A program made the translations under genes and the position numbers. A stretch of DNA of 64,000 nt from Amycolatopsis benzoatilytica AK 16/65 (GTDB taxonomy: Bacteria > Actinomycetota > Actinomycetes > Mycobacteriales > Pseudonocardiaceae): the NCBI RefSeq assembly GCF_000383915.1, contig NZ_KB912942.1, positions 7,828,460 through 7,892,459 of the forward strand. Direction: 5' to 3'. A model generated the notes under the pieces. The model ran no database searches. It had not been told where the DNA came from and saw only the letters and a list, made by a program, of their open reading frames with translations. Shown one piece after another: positions 52,489-62,999 of the stretch (its first letter is position 1; each line of letters opens with the position of its first letter).

Positions 52489-53687
52489 AGCAGCAGTACG
52501 TCCACCTCGTCTCCCTCAGCGACTTCCGCGACCTCTTCCGGCAGCACGATCAAGCAGTTGGCCTGCGTGAACGCCGCCAGCAGGTGCGACCCCGGCCCGC
52601 CGCGCGGCCCGACCATCCCGGTCACCTCGCCGAGCACCGGCGTGAAGAACCCCCGCCGGTATTGCCGCCTGCCGGCGGGCGACGTCATGTCCTCGGTCAA
52701 CCGCGCCCGCACCCGCTGCCGGTCCACGTCGACATGTCCCATCGCCGCCAGAACCGCCGGGCGCAGGAACGCCTCGAACGACACCAGCACGCTCACCGGG
52801 TTCCCGGGCAGCGTCACCACCGGCACGCCGTTCCACCGGCCGCACCCCTGTGGTCCGCCCGGCTGCATGGCGATCTTCTGGAATTCCACGCCCTGTCCGG
52901 AAAGCGCGTCCTTCACCACCTCGTACGCGCCGGCCGACACCCCGCCGGAAGTCAGCAGCAGGTCCACCGAAGCCAGCCGCGGTTCGATGAGCCGGCGGAA
53001 CTCCGCCACGTCGTCCACGACGCTGCGCACGACCTCGACCTGACACCCCAGCCCGCGCAACGCGGCCGCCAGCATCACGCTGTTCGACTCGTAGATCTGT
53101 CCGTGCTGCAACGGGTTCGGCGCTTCCACCAGTTCCGTGCCGGTCGAGACCACCAGCACCGACAGCGGCCGGTACACCTCCAGCGAAGCCAACCCGACCG
53201 CCGCCGCCAAGCCCAGGTGCGAGTGACTCAGCACAGTGCCTTCGTGCAGTGCCAGTGCGCCCTTCGTGACGTCCTCGCCGATCCGCCGGATGTGGTTGCC
53301 TTCCGGAGCCGCGCGCGAGATGCGCACCTCGGTCATTCCGCGGTCGGTGTCCTCCACCATCACGACCGCGTCCGCGCCCGGAGGCAGCGGCGCGCCGGTC
53401 ATGATCCGCTGCGCGGTACCGGGTTTCAGCGGCTGCACGTCGATCCGCCCGGCCGGGATGTCATCGGCGACCGGCAAGGTCACCGGCGCGTCGGCGACGT
53501 CCGCGGCGCGCACGGCGTAGCCGTCCATCGCGGAGTTGTCGAACGGGGGCAGAGCCACGTCCGCGAACACGTCGCGGGCCGCCACGAGCCCGGCTGCTTC
53601 GGCGACCGGCACGGAGATCGCCGGCGCGCGGCCGAGCAGTTCGGTCACGGTCTGGCGGTAGGCGTCGACAGAGATCACGCGGACCAT
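52485..53687 (-). CDS. moeA: Molybdopterin molybdotransferase
   Basis: MoeA inserts molybdate into adenylylated molybdopterin. The 400-residue protein has PPFDNSAMDGYAVRAAD at the N-terminus, IMTGAPLPPGADAVVMVED, the MoCF-like core VLVVSTGTELV and SNSVMLAAALRGLG, LLLTSGGVSAGAYEVVKDAL, and LPGNPVSVLVSFEAFLRP before the C-terminal domain IV. ATG 53687 follows a cgcaggaggg purine run; GTG 53678 is an alternative. It matches moeA2 (Rv0438c) by position after psd. It converges on the MFS gene with a 4-bp stop overlap. Confidence 0.93.
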   Translation of the reverse strand: MVRVISVDAYRQTVTELLGRAPAISVPVAEAAGLVAARDVFADVALPPFDNSAMDGYAVRAADVADAPVTLPVADDIPAGRIDVQPLKPGTAQRIMTGAPLPPGADAVVMVEDTDRGMTEVRISRAAPEGNHIRRIGEDVTKGALALHEGTVLSHSHLGLAAAVGLASLEVYRPLSVLVVSTGTELVEAPNPLQHGQIYESNSVMLAAALRGLGCQVEVVRSVVDDVAEFRRLIEPRLASVDLLLTSGGVSAGAYEVVKDALSGQGVEFQKIAMQPGGPQGCGRWNGVPVVTLPGNPVSVLVSFEAFLRPAVLAAMGHVDVDRQRVRARLTEDMTSPAGRRQYRRGFFTPVLGEVTGMVGPRGGPGSHLLAAFTQANCLIVLPEEVAEVAEGDEVDVLLL

Positions 53688-53752
53688 CCTCCCTCCTGCG
53701 CGCGCTCGTGCAACACTCTCCCGGCACAGTCGGGGAACACGGGGAGAGTCCA

Positions 53753-53809
53753 ATGCAGTTTCGGGTCCGCCACGAGTCCGGGCGCGGGGCGCTCGCGCAC
53801 ACCCGCTGA
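53753..53809 (+). pseudogene. 5' remnant of a second AIM24-like gene
   Basis: ATG 53753 encodes MQFRVRHESGRGALAHTR and then TGA at 53807. The first residues look like the start of an AIM24-family protein, and an apparently intact AIM24-like gene begins 1 bp after the stop. Tandem AIM24 paralogs are common in actinomycetes, so this looks like a paralog reduced to its first 18 codons by internal deletion. Confidence 0.5.
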
Positions 53810-53810
53810 C

Positions 53811-54404
53811 ATGCGCGTTCACACCCGGCACACCCCCGGCTTCGGGGTCGCCCGCGTACTGCTCGGACCGGGCGAAGCGGTGCAGTCCGCGTCGGAAACC
53901 CTGCTGGCCAGCAGCTTCGGCGTGGTCGAGGCGAACCAGGGCCGCAAGAGCCGTTCGGTGTTCACCGCGCCCGCCGAGGGCGGCTGGGTCGACCTCGCTC
54001 CGCCCGGTCCCGGCGACGTCTATCCGCTCGAACTGAACGGGTCCACTGGCTGGTCGGTGCACCGCGACGCCGTACTGGCCCGGCCGAGCACGGTCCGGGT
54101 CGACCAGAGCTGGGCACCGCTGCAGCAGCTTTTCGGCGCCGACTCCGGCTTCCTCGACCACTACAGCGGCCGCGGCCCGCTGCTGCTCACCGCGCCCGGC
54201 CCGGTCGACTCGTTCGACCTCGGCCGCGGCGAACTGGTGACGGTGCGGCCGGACTACCTGCTCGCCTATCCGGACAACGTCCAGTGCCGGCTGCGCGCGC
54301 TCGACCCGAGCGGCCCGCAGTCGCTGCGCACCGGAGAAGGGCTGGTTCTCGACTTCGCCGGGCCGGGCACTGTGCTGGTCCAGTCGCGCAGCCGTCGGAA
54401 GTAA
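53811..54404 (+). CDS. AIM24/TIGR00266-like protein
   Basis: The 197-residue protein begins [22 protein letters not shown], the usual start of AIM24-like beta-helix/tryptophan-RNA-binding-attenuator-like proteins, followed by glycine-containing beta strands ([39 protein letters not shown]). The function is unknown; the mitochondrial namesake supports membrane organisation. It is preceded by the truncated paralog at 53753 and followed by a cold-shock gene. There is no signal peptide. Confidence 0.75.
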   Translation: MRVHTRHTPGFGVARVLLGPGEAVQSASETLLASSFGVVEANQGRKSRSVFTAPAEGGWVDLAPPGPGDVYPLELNGSTGWSVHRDAVLARPSTVRVDQSWAPLQQLFGADSGFLDHYSGRGPLLLTAPGPVDSFDLGRGELVTVRPDYLLAYPDNVQCRLRALDPSGPQSLRTGEGLVLDFAGPGTVLVQSRSRRK

Positions 54405-54508
54405 CCGGATCTGCCGTTTATCCCATTGCCGAGGAGGCCGGTTCCGGTAGCGTGTTCTGCACTTCGCACGCTGTAAGGACACCGGATCATCGTCTCGAGG
54501 GAGGCGCC

Positions 54509-54715
54509 GTGGCTGTCGGCACCGTCAAGTGGTTCAACTCGGAAAAGGGCTACGGGTTCATCGAATCCGCCGAAGGCCCGGACGTCTTCGTCCACTATTC
54601 GGCCATCCAGGTCGACGGGTTCCGCACCCTCGACGAGGGCGACCGCGTGGAGTTCGAAGTCCAGTCCGGGCGCGACGGGCGGAGCCAGGCCGCGGACGTC
54701 CGCAAGGTGCCCTGA
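54509..54715 (+). CDS. Cold-shock domain protein
   Basis: The 68-residue CSD protein begins [19 protein letters not shown] (RNP1 GYGFIE) and continues DVFVHYSAI (RNP2). It acts as an RNA chaperone. The start GTG 54509 has cgagggagg upstream (54497-54505). It lies alone between the AIM24-like gene and the kinase gene. The length and motifs are standard for the CspA family. Confidence 0.95.
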   Translation: MAVGTVKWFNSEKGYGFIESAEGPDVFVHYSAIQVDGFRTLDEGDRVEFEVQSGRDGRSQAADVRKVP

Positions 54716-54783
54716 GACATGCCCGCTGACCGGTTGGGCGAACCGGCAGTGGCTGCGGATACCGGCGCGTTAAGCTGCGCTGC

Positions 54784-56403
54784 GTGACAGGCGACGCGTC
54801 GGGGGACCTCACCGGTCGCCGGCTGGGCAACTACCGCATCGACTCGGTGCTCGGCAAGGGCGGCATGAGCGTGACCTACCAGGCCACGGACGTGCGGCTC
54901 GGCCGCAAAGTGGCGCTGAAGGTCATCGGTGACCACCTAGGCGCGGACGCCGAGTTCCGCGAGCGGTTCGTGGACGAGGCCCGCAACACCTCCGCGATCG
55001 ACCACGCCAACGTCGTTCCGCTGTACGACTTCGGCGAGCTCGACGGAATGCTCTACATCGCCATGCGGATGGTCGACGGCGGTGACCTCGCCGGCCTCAT
55101 TTCCGCGGGCCCGATCAGCCCGTCGCGCGCGCTGACCCTGCTCGACCAGGTCGCCGACGCTCTCGACACGCTGCACAACCACGGCCTCGTGCACCTCGAC
55201 GTCAAACCGGCGAACGTGCTGGTCACCAGCCGCGAAACGTCCCGCGAGCATGTCTACGTCGCGGACTTCGGCCTCACCCGCCGCGGCGCCACTGGCCACC
55301 GCACCCGCGGCGGCGATTTCCTCGGCTCGCCCACCTATGCCGCACCGGAGCACCTGCGCGGCGAGCCGCTCGACGGCCGCACCGACCAGTACGCGCTGAC
55401 TTGCGTGCTGTTCGCCTGCCTCACCGGCAACCCGCCGTTCCGCGGCGACGTGCCCACCGTGATCAAGGGCCACCTCAGCGGCGAGCCGCCGTCCGTGGCG
55501 AGCCTGGTCGCGCTGCCGGCCGCGGTGGACGAGGTGATCCGCAAGGGCATGGCGAAGAGCCCGGGAGACCGGTACCCGAACTGCGTCGAGATGATCGCCG
55601 CGGCACGGGTCGCGCTGGGCGCGCTCGCGACGTCGGACACTCCGCCGGGCCCTGCCCGGCCGAACGGACTGCCGGAGGGGGCGGGGATGCAGCAAGGACC
55701 GGGTGGAGCCGGCGGAGCGCCGGGGCCGGGAACGGGAGCACCGGGCGGGCAGCCGGGCGCGGCTCCGGGAACGCCGGGCGCGTGGGCCGCTCCGCAGCCT
55801 GGCCAGCCAGGGCAACTCGGCCAGCCGCAGCAGCCGGGCCAGCCGCAGCAGCCCGGCCAGCCCGCGTACGGCGGCCAGCCCGGCTACGGCAACCCCGCCG
55901 GGTACGGCAACCAGTCCGCCCCCGGCTACGGAGCACAGCCCGGCCAGCCCCAGCCTGGACAGCAGCCCGGCCAGCCCTATCCCGGCCAGCTGCAGCAGGG
56001 CCCTCCGCCCGGTTATCACGGCTACCCCGGCCAGCAGGGCCCGCCGCCCGGCTACCCGAACCAGCCGGGATACCCGAACCAGCCCGGCTACTCCGGCGGC
56101 CAGCAGGCGTTCGGCGACCCGATGCGGTTGCGGCCGCCTTCCCCGGCAGGCGGCGCGGGCGCGTTCGAGACGCAACCGAAGAGCGGCGGCCTGAAGTGGC
56201 TGTGGATCGCGCTCGGCGTGCTGGTCGTGGCCGGCCTGGTGGTCGGTGCGATCTTCCTGTTCGGCGGGGACGACAAAAGCGGCGGCGGCTCGCCGCAGAC
56301 CTCGGCCCCGGAGATCCCGGTGGGACCGGGCGGTTCGCAGTCGGCCGGACCGTCGTCGCTGCGTCCGCCGCCCTCGTCCATCCACATCCAGCCGAGCCAC
56401 TGA
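54784..56403 (+). CDS. Membrane-anchored Ser/Thr protein kinase (PknB-like, non-RD)
   Basis: The 539-residue protein has a eukaryotic-type kinase domain (about 16-285): P-loop [12 protein letters not shown], Lys46 in VALKVI, Glu65, [11 protein letters not shown] with catalytic Asp139 and Leu where most kinases have Arg (non-RD), DFG at 161-163 and APE at 187-189. A long low-complexity linker of GQPGQP and GYPNQP type follows (about 290-470), then one membrane helix (about 473-494) and a short external tail of about 45 residues without PASTA repeats. It likely signals from the cytoplasmic side of the membrane. The start is GTG 54784. Confidence 0.9.
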   Translation: MTGDASGDLTGRRLGNYRIDSVLGKGGMSVTYQATDVRLGRKVALKVIGDHLGADAEFRERFVDEARNTSAIDHANVVPLYDFGELDGMLYIAMRMVDGGDLAGLISAGPISPSRALTLLDQVADALDTLHNHGLVHLDVKPANVLVTSRETSREHVYVADFGLTRRGATGHRTRGGDFLGSPTYAAPEHLRGEPLDGRTDQYALTCVLFACLTGNPPFRGDVPTVIKGHLSGEPPSVASLVALPAAVDEVIRKGMAKSPGDRYPNCVEMIAAARVALGALATSDTPPGPARPNGLPEGAGMQQGPGGAGGAPGPGTGAPGGQPGAAPGTPGAWAAPQPGQPGQLGQPQQPGQPQQPGQPAYGGQPGYGNPAGYGNQSAPGYGAQPGQPQPGQQPGQPYPGQLQQGPPPGYHGYPGQQGPPPGYPNQPGYPNQPGYSGGQQAFGDPMRLRPPSPAGGAGAFETQPKSGGLKWLWIALGVLVVAGLVVGAIFLFGGDDKSGGGSPQTSAPEIPVGPGGSQSAGPSSLRPPPSSIHIQPSH

Positions 56404-56443
56404 TCCGCGCGGGCTCCGCCGCACCGGCGCTGACCTGCGCGCC

Positions 56444-56469
56444 TTGCACTCGACCCCGGAGAGTGCTAA
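56444..56469. promoter_or_regulatory. CIRCE element 1 (HrcA operator)
   Basis: ttgcactc (56444-56451), 9-nt spacer, gagtgctaa (56461-56469), which matches the CIRCE consensus ttagcactc-N9-gagtgctaa apart from one base on the left. It lies 190 bp upstream of groEL. Confidence 0.88.
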
Positions 56470-56477
56470 AACCGGCA

Positions 56478-56503
56478 TTGGCACTCGACGCCGTCGAGTG
56501 CCA
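56478..56503. promoter_or_regulatory. CIRCE element 2 (variant)
   Basis: ttggcactc (56478-56486), spacer gacgccgtc, gagtgcca (56496-56503). It has the same 9-nt spacing with G/C substitutions at the arm ends, 8 bp after CIRCE 1. Two operators would tighten heat-shock repression of groEL. Confidence 0.78.
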
Positions 56504-56634
56504 GGCGAGCGGTCACCGACCGCCCGCCTGAAGGTCGGGACGGTGAGGCTGGCCCTGGTCAGTCGTCCGTCGCGGGCACCGAGCCTGGCCGAGGACGTGT
56601 CCTGCTGCCGCCGCTGGAGACAGCGCGGCGGTAG

Positions 56635-58290
<1,656 letters not shown>

Positions 58291-58307
58291 GTTCGGCTGC
58301 TTGTCCG

Positions 58308-58346
58308 GCGAAGCCCGGTTCACCCTCGAGGTGGGCCGGGCTTCGC
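58308..58346 (+). terminator. Hairpin after groEL
   Basis: Perfect 11-bp arms gcgaagcccgg (58308-58318) and ccgggcttcgc (58336-58346) with a 17-nt loop start 17 bp after the groEL stop. It also serves the convergent PspC gene. Confidence 0.78.
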
Positions 58347-58372
58347 CCGTTTCCGGGGCAGTTCGCCCCGGG

Positions 58373-58576
58373 TCACGCTTCCGGGGTGAGGATGGCCGCG
58401 GCGAGGTAGATCGGGATGATCAGCCCGGCCGACAGCGCGGTGCCCGCGACCACGGCGATGCGCAGAATGGCGGGGTCGAGGTTGAGGTATTCGGCCCAGC
58501 CGCCGCATACCCCGGTGAACATCCGGTCGGTACGGCTGCGGTAGATCTTCTTGGCGGTCTGCACGTTGTTCGTCAT
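58373..58576 (-). CDS. PspC-domain small membrane protein
   Basis: The 67-residue protein (ATG 58576, MTNNVQTAKKIYRSRTDRM) has the PspC signature RMFTGVCGGWAEYLNLDPAILRI, followed by a hydrophobic helix (VVAGTALSAGLIIPIYLAAAIL). PspC-type proteins bind or sense membrane stress factors; in actinomycetes similar stand-alone copies are common. It is convergent with groEL, with menC upstream on the same strand 84 bp away. Confidence 0.88.
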   Translation of the reverse strand: MTNNVQTAKKIYRSRTDRMFTGVCGGWAEYLNLDPAILRIAVVAGTALSAGLIIPIYLAAAILTPEA

Positions 58577-58660
58577 GCCAGCAATACTCCGCCGCGACCG
58601 GCCCCGGCACATCCGGGAACGCCCCGGACATCGCCCCGAGGCACCGACCCTGAACGTCCC

Positions 58661-59599
58661 TTACCCGAGGAGCCGGCGGACCCGGTCGAAGCGGTCCAGC
58701 CACGCGGCGCTCACCTCGGGCGAGGCCGCGAACTCGGCGTAGGCGTCGGGTTCCGGGGCCTCGCGCGGCACCGGCAGGTAACCGTCCACAGGGGACAACG
58801 TGGCCCGGCAGACGTCGCCGCGCAGCAACGACATCGTGCCGAGCCCGCAGGCGAAGTCCAGCTCCGGCAGCGCTCCGGCGAGAGCCAGCCCGGCCGCCAG
58901 CCCGACGCTCGTTTCCACTGCCGACGACACGACGCACGGCAACCCGCAGGCTTCCGCGACTTCCAGCGCCCGGCGCACGCCGCCGAGCGGGGCGACCTTG
59001 AGCACGGCCACGTCCGCGGCCCCGGCGACCGCGACCTTCAGCGGATCTTCCGCACGCCGGATCGATTCGTCGGCCGCGATCGGCACGGACACCCGGCGGC
59101 GGACCGCGGCCAAGTCGTCGATTGTGGGACAGGGCTGCTCGGCGTACTCCAGTCCACCGGCCGCGCGGTCCAGTTCGCCGAGCGCGCGGACGGCGGTATC
59201 GACGTCCCAGGCCATGTTGGCGTCGACCCGGATAGCGCCGGACGGGCCCAGCGCGTCGCGCACCGCTTCGATCCGCGCGCAATCTTCGGCGAGCGTCGCG
59301 CGTTTGTCCGCGACCTTGACCTTCGCGGTGCGGCAACCCGAGGTCCGGACCAGTTCGTGCGCGCGTTCCGGAGAGACGATCGGGACGGTCGTGTTCACCT
59401 CGATCCGGTCCCGGACCGGGGCAGGCCAGCCCTGTTCGCTCGCTTCGAGCGCGGCGGCGAGCCACGGGACGCTCTCGGCGTCGGAGTAGTCCGCGAACGG
59501 GCAGAACTCGCCCCAGCCGGCCGGACCGTGCAGCAGCAGCCCTTCACGGACCGTGATGTCGCGGAACCGGGTGTGCAGCGGGAGCGCGTAGACCTGCAT
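58661..59599 (-). CDS. menC: o-Succinylbenzoate synthase
   Basis: MenC dehydrates SHCHC to o-succinylbenzoate in menaquinone synthesis. The 312-residue enolase-superfamily protein has the acid/base lysine in TAKVKVAD, metal ligands in IRVDANMAW (Asp), LEYAEQPCP (Glu) and PIAADESI (Asp), and the second lysine in VAVLKVAPLGGVRRA. It is of the short actinobacterial type. No other men genes are present. It is divergent from the second AfsR-like gene with a 67-bp spacer. Confidence 0.92.
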   Translation of the reverse strand: MQVYALPLHTRFRDITVREGLLLHGPAGWGEFCPFADYSDAESVPWLAAALEASEQGWPAPVRDRIEVNTTVPIVSPERAHELVRTSGCRTAKVKVADKRATLAEDCARIEAVRDALGPSGAIRVDANMAWDVDTAVRALGELDRAAGGLEYAEQPCPTIDDLAAVRRRVSVPIAADESIRRAEDPLKVAVAGAADVAVLKVAPLGGVRRALEVAEACGLPCVVSSAVETSVGLAAGLALAGALPELDFACGLGTMSLLRGDVCRATLSPVDGYLPVPREAPEPDAYAEFAASPEVSAAWLDRFDRVRRLLG

Positions 59600-59666
59600 G
59601 ACAACCGATCATGCCATCGCGGCTGTCTCGGAACCCAGGTGCCTTCGGGGCCGTCTGACAGCCACA

Positions 59667-62456
59667 ATGGAACGCGTGGACGGCCTCGACTTCCGGGTGC
59701 TCGGCCCGGCCGAGGTGCTTGCCGGGGACCAGGTGGTGCCGCTGGGCGGCAGCCGCCCGCTGGTCGTGCTCGCCGGGCTGCTGCTGAGGGCCAACCGGCT
59801 CGTCTCGGTCGACCTGCTGAGCCACTGGCTGTGGGGCGACGACCAGCGATGGTCGAAAGGGGCGCTGCAGACGTACGTGCTGCGGCTGCGCCGGGCGCTC
59901 GGCGACGGCGCGGCGATCCGCACCGAGCGCGGCGGCTACCTGCTGGAGGTCGACGGCGCCGCGATCGATCTCGGCCGGTTCCGGCAACTCGCGGAACGGG
60001 GCCGCGGCGCGGCCGAACGCGGCGAACACCGCCGGGCGGCGGGCTATTTCGAAGACGCGCTGGGGCAGTGGCGCGGCGAAGCGCTGCAGAACGTCGAATC
60101 GGACACGCTGCACCGTGACGAGGTCGGGCAGCTGACCGAGGAGCGCACCCGGGTGCGCGAGTCGTGGGCCGAGACGATGCTGATGGTCGGCGAGTACGAC
60201 ACGGTGGTGCCGGAGCTGGAGCAGCTGACCCGGGAGTACCCGTTGCGGGAACGGCCGCACGAGCAGCTGATGCACGCGTTGTTCCGGGCCGGCCGGCAGG
60301 CGGAGGCGCTGGAGGTGTACCGGCGGATCAGCGGATTGCTGGCCGAGGAACTCGGCCTGGACGCGGGTGCCGGCCTGCAACGCGCGCACCGGATGGTGCT
60401 GGGCGGCGGCGAGGAGGTGATCCGGCTTCGGAGCGCAGCGGAACCGGAAGTGCCGCACCAGCTTCCAGCCGACCTGGGCGCGTTCGCGGGCCGGGCGGCG
60501 GATCTGAAAGCCCTGCGCGCGCTGCTGCCAGAAGCACTCGACGACGGCACCTCCACGCCGATCGCGTCGGTGGAAGGCATGGGCGGGCAAGGGAAAACGA
60601 CGCTGTCCGTCCACTTCGCACATCAGATCGCCGATCGGTTCACCGGCGGCCAGATCTTCCTGGACCTGCGCGGTTACGGGCCGGGCGTGCCGGTGGCCCC
60701 GATGGTCGCACTGGAAACGATGCTCACCGCGCTGGGCGTCCCGGCCGACCGGATCCCGCCCGGCCTGGACGATCGCGCGGCGACTTGGCGGACGTACACG
60801 ACCGGTCGGCGGCTGCTGGTCGTGCTGGACAACGCGAACAGCACGGAGCAGGTGCGTTCGCTGTTGCCCGGTCCCGGATGTCTGGTAGTGGTGACCAGCC
60901 GCTGGCAGCTGCGCGGACTGGTAGCGACCCATGGCGCCCGGCGGATCGCATTGTCCGAATTGGACAACGACGAGGCGGTGGAGCTGCTCGCGTCGGCAGT
61001 CGGGGTCGAGCGAGTGGAGGAGGACCGCGCTGCCGCCGACAGGTTCGTGCGGTACTGCGGGGGCCTGCCGCTGGCGATCCGGATTCTCGCGGTGCGAGCG
61101 GCGCAGTTCCCGAAACTGCCGCTGGGCGAGTTCATGGCGGCGCTGCCGGCCGACCCCGACCGGCTGAGCACCTTCGACCTCGGAGACGGCGACGAAACCA
61201 ACATCCGTGCGGTTTTCTCCTATTCGTATCGCGTGCTCGGCCCGTCGACGGGGCGCTTGCTGCGACTACTGGCGCTGTCGGCCGGCCCGGATTTCTCGCT
61301 CGGGATGGCTGTCGCGCTCGGTGCCCGTTCCGAAGCGGAGACGCGCGGCGCGCTGGACACGCTGGTTTCGACACACCTGCTCACCCAGCCGAAGCCGGGC
61401 CGGTATCAGTTCCACGACCTGATCCGGGCCTATGCCACGGAATTGTCCGAGCAAGTAGACGACGAGGCCGAACGGGCGGCGGCTTGCACGCGACTGCTCG
61501 ACTGGTTCGTCGGCTCGGCCTGGAACGCGTCGGTGGCGATGCGGCCGGAGCCGCTGCTGAAACTGCGCGGGCTGACGACCGCGCCCGGGCAGCTGGATTT
61601 TTCGGACTATCACGCGGGTTTGGGCTGGTTCACGGAGGAACACGCGAACCTGTTGTCGGCGGTCCAGTGGGCCTTCCGGATCGGCCGCTACGAGCAGTGC
61701 TGGCGGCTGGCGTGGTCCTTGTTCATGTACTTCGCCGGCCGGGCTCGCGTGGATGACTGGCGGTACGTGTTCGAAACCGGCTTGCGCGCGGCTCGGAAGT
61801 GCGGCGAACGCGAGGGCGAGGCCGCGATCCTCAACGGGCTCGGGGTGATCGAGGGCGTCGCGCGGAACTACGGGCTGGCGCGGGACTATTTGGAGCGAGC
61901 CCTGGCGGTGCAGCAGGAACTGGGATCGCCGCAGGGCGAGGCGCGGGCCCGGTACAACCTGGCGATGACCGGGCGGACGGTCGAGGATTTCCCGGCGGCG
62001 TACCGGCATGGGTCGCGGGCGCTGGAGATCGCGCGGGAGCTGAAGCTGTCGGTTTTCGAAGCGAATGTGTTGCGCGCTTTGGGAGATCTGTGCGCGATGG
62101 TGGGGGACTATCCGCAGGCCCTCTCGCTGGCGGACGAGGCGCTGGCACTGGTCCCGGCTGGAGCGCCCGCGGCGGGCAGGTTCTCGCTGGCCGCGCGGGG
62201 GCGGGCTCTGCTCGGGCTCGGACGGCATGTCGAAGGAGTGGAGTGCCTGTCGGAGGCCGTGGACCTGTTCTTCGAAATGGGCGAAGAGTATGAGGCAGCG
62301 GACGTCCTGTCGGAACTGGGGACGGCGCATCTCCGGCACGGAAGGACGGCGGCGGCGCGGGATTGCTGGCTGCGGGCGGTTCGGTTGCTGACCGAGTTGG
62401 GGCATCCGGATATGGACGTGGTCCGGGCGCAGTTGGCGTCTTTGGTCAGGGGGTAG
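59667..62456 (+). CDS. AfsR/SARP-family regulator (second)
   Basis: I prefer ATG 59667 (MERVDGLDFRVLGPAEV); GTG 59676 is an alternative, and neither has a strong ribosome binding site. The 929-residue protein has an OmpR-like HTH (about 5-95, ALQTYVLRLRRALGDG), a BTAD domain (about 100-250, RERPHEQLMHALFRAGRQAEALEVYRR), an NB-ARC ATPase with P-loop GMGGQGKTTLS near residue 303 and LLVVLDNANSTEQV, and C-terminal TPR-like repeats (about 690-920). It shares its layout with the regulator at 16540, but the sequences differ clearly. Target genes are not evident nearby. Confidence 0.9.
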   Translation: MERVDGLDFRVLGPAEVLAGDQVVPLGGSRPLVVLAGLLLRANRLVSVDLLSHWLWGDDQRWSKGALQTYVLRLRRALGDGAAIRTERGGYLLEVDGAAIDLGRFRQLAERGRGAAERGEHRRAAGYFEDALGQWRGEALQNVESDTLHRDEVGQLTEERTRVRESWAETMLMVGEYDTVVPELEQLTREYPLRERPHEQLMHALFRAGRQAEALEVYRRISGLLAEELGLDAGAGLQRAHRMVLGGGEEVIRLRSAAEPEVPHQLPADLGAFAGRAADLKALRALLPEALDDGTSTPIASVEGMGGQGKTTLSVHFAHQIADRFTGGQIFLDLRGYGPGVPVAPMVALETMLTALGVPADRIPPGLDDRAATWRTYTTGRRLLVVLDNANSTEQVRSLLPGPGCLVVVTSRWQLRGLVATHGARRIALSELDNDEAVELLASAVGVERVEEDRAAADRFVRYCGGLPLAIRILAVRAAQFPKLPLGEFMAALPADPDRLSTFDLGDGDETNIRAVFSYSYRVLGPSTGRLLRLLALSAGPDFSLGMAVALGARSEAETRGALDTLVSTHLLTQPKPGRYQFHDLIRAYATELSEQVDDEAERAAACTRLLDWFVGSAWNASVAMRPEPLLKLRGLTTAPGQLDFSDYHAGLGWFTEEHANLLSAVQWAFRIGRYEQCWRLAWSLFMYFAGRARVDDWRYVFETGLRAARKCGEREGEAAILNGLGVIEGVARNYGLARDYLERALAVQQELGSPQGEARARYNLAMTGRTVEDFPAAYRHGSRALEIARELKLSVFEANVLRALGDLCAMVGDYPQALSLADEALALVPAGAPAAGRFSLAARGRALLGLGRHVEGVECLSEAVDLFFEMGEEYEAADVLSELGTAHLRHGRTAAARDCWLRAVRLLTELGHPDMDVVRAQLASLVRG

Positions 62457-62967
62457 GGGACTTCGCCGGTCGGGCCGGGGTCGGGCGGAAGCGGCCGATC
62501 CGATGCGTCTTGGCGGATGCGGGCACGCGGCCGATCGGACGAGTCGCCGCGCTCAGCTGGAGTTGGCCGAGCCGCTGGTGTCGCGGGCACCGGGCGCTCG
62601 GTTGGGGTTGCCAGCGTAGCGGCACCGGGCACAGTCGTGTCCAGACAACCTGCCGGTTGTCGGGGAGTTGCCGGGAACGGTCGGGCCTTGCCGGGGATTC
62701 GCCGGGAACGATCGGGCCTTGCCGGGAGTGCGGCCGCAGTGGCCGGCGCGCCGACCCCCAGTGGCAGCACGCAGACCACCGGCGGCCCGTATCCGCTACT
62801 CAACCGGATGGCGCTCACTGTCCGCTGACTGTGCTGGCGGGGGTTCCGCTCCGGCCGGCGTAACTCGCGGGTTTTTCCGCCGCCCGGGCGGTCGCACAGG
62901 TGTGGGATCGGGTTTCGGGGTGGCCCCGGCCTTGTCTCAGACGACGCGCCGCACGGCCCGCCAACCT
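62457..62967. other. Intergenic region without a recognised gene
   Basis: About 510 bp between the second AfsR-like gene and the repeat/IS30 copy. Short open frames exist but lack similarity and codon bias. The region holds a 31-bp tandem duplication (62670-62731). Confidence 0.55.
62670..62731. repeat. 31-bp direct duplication
   Basis: gccgggaacggtcgggcctt at 62670 recurs as gccgggaacgatcgggcctt at 62701, with period 31, each followed by gccggg. A third partial gccggg copy follows. Confidence 0.75.
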
Positions 62968-62996
62968 GTCCGTGAAGGGCCCCTTGAGGGAATCTA
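62968..62996. repeat. Left half of the palindromic repeat, split by IS30 copy 2
   Basis: gtccgtgaagggcccctt followed by gagggaatcta runs into the left end of the IS30 element at 63000. In the intact copy at 3478 the sequence continues with agtccgg, so the element appears inserted inside the repeat centre. Confidence 0.85.
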
Positions 62997-62999
62997 GGC

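Noticed and set aside
51285..54404. A 1039-codon plus-strand open frame spanning MFS, moeA and the AIM24-like gene.
   Set aside because: Only its last 197 codons (from 53811) look like a protein; the rest overlaps confidently assigned genes in other frames.
62517..62828. Possible small gene between the second AfsR-like gene and IS30 copy 2.
   Set aside because: Gly/Arg/Val-rich translation of a duplicated stretch, without a ribosome binding site or similarity.
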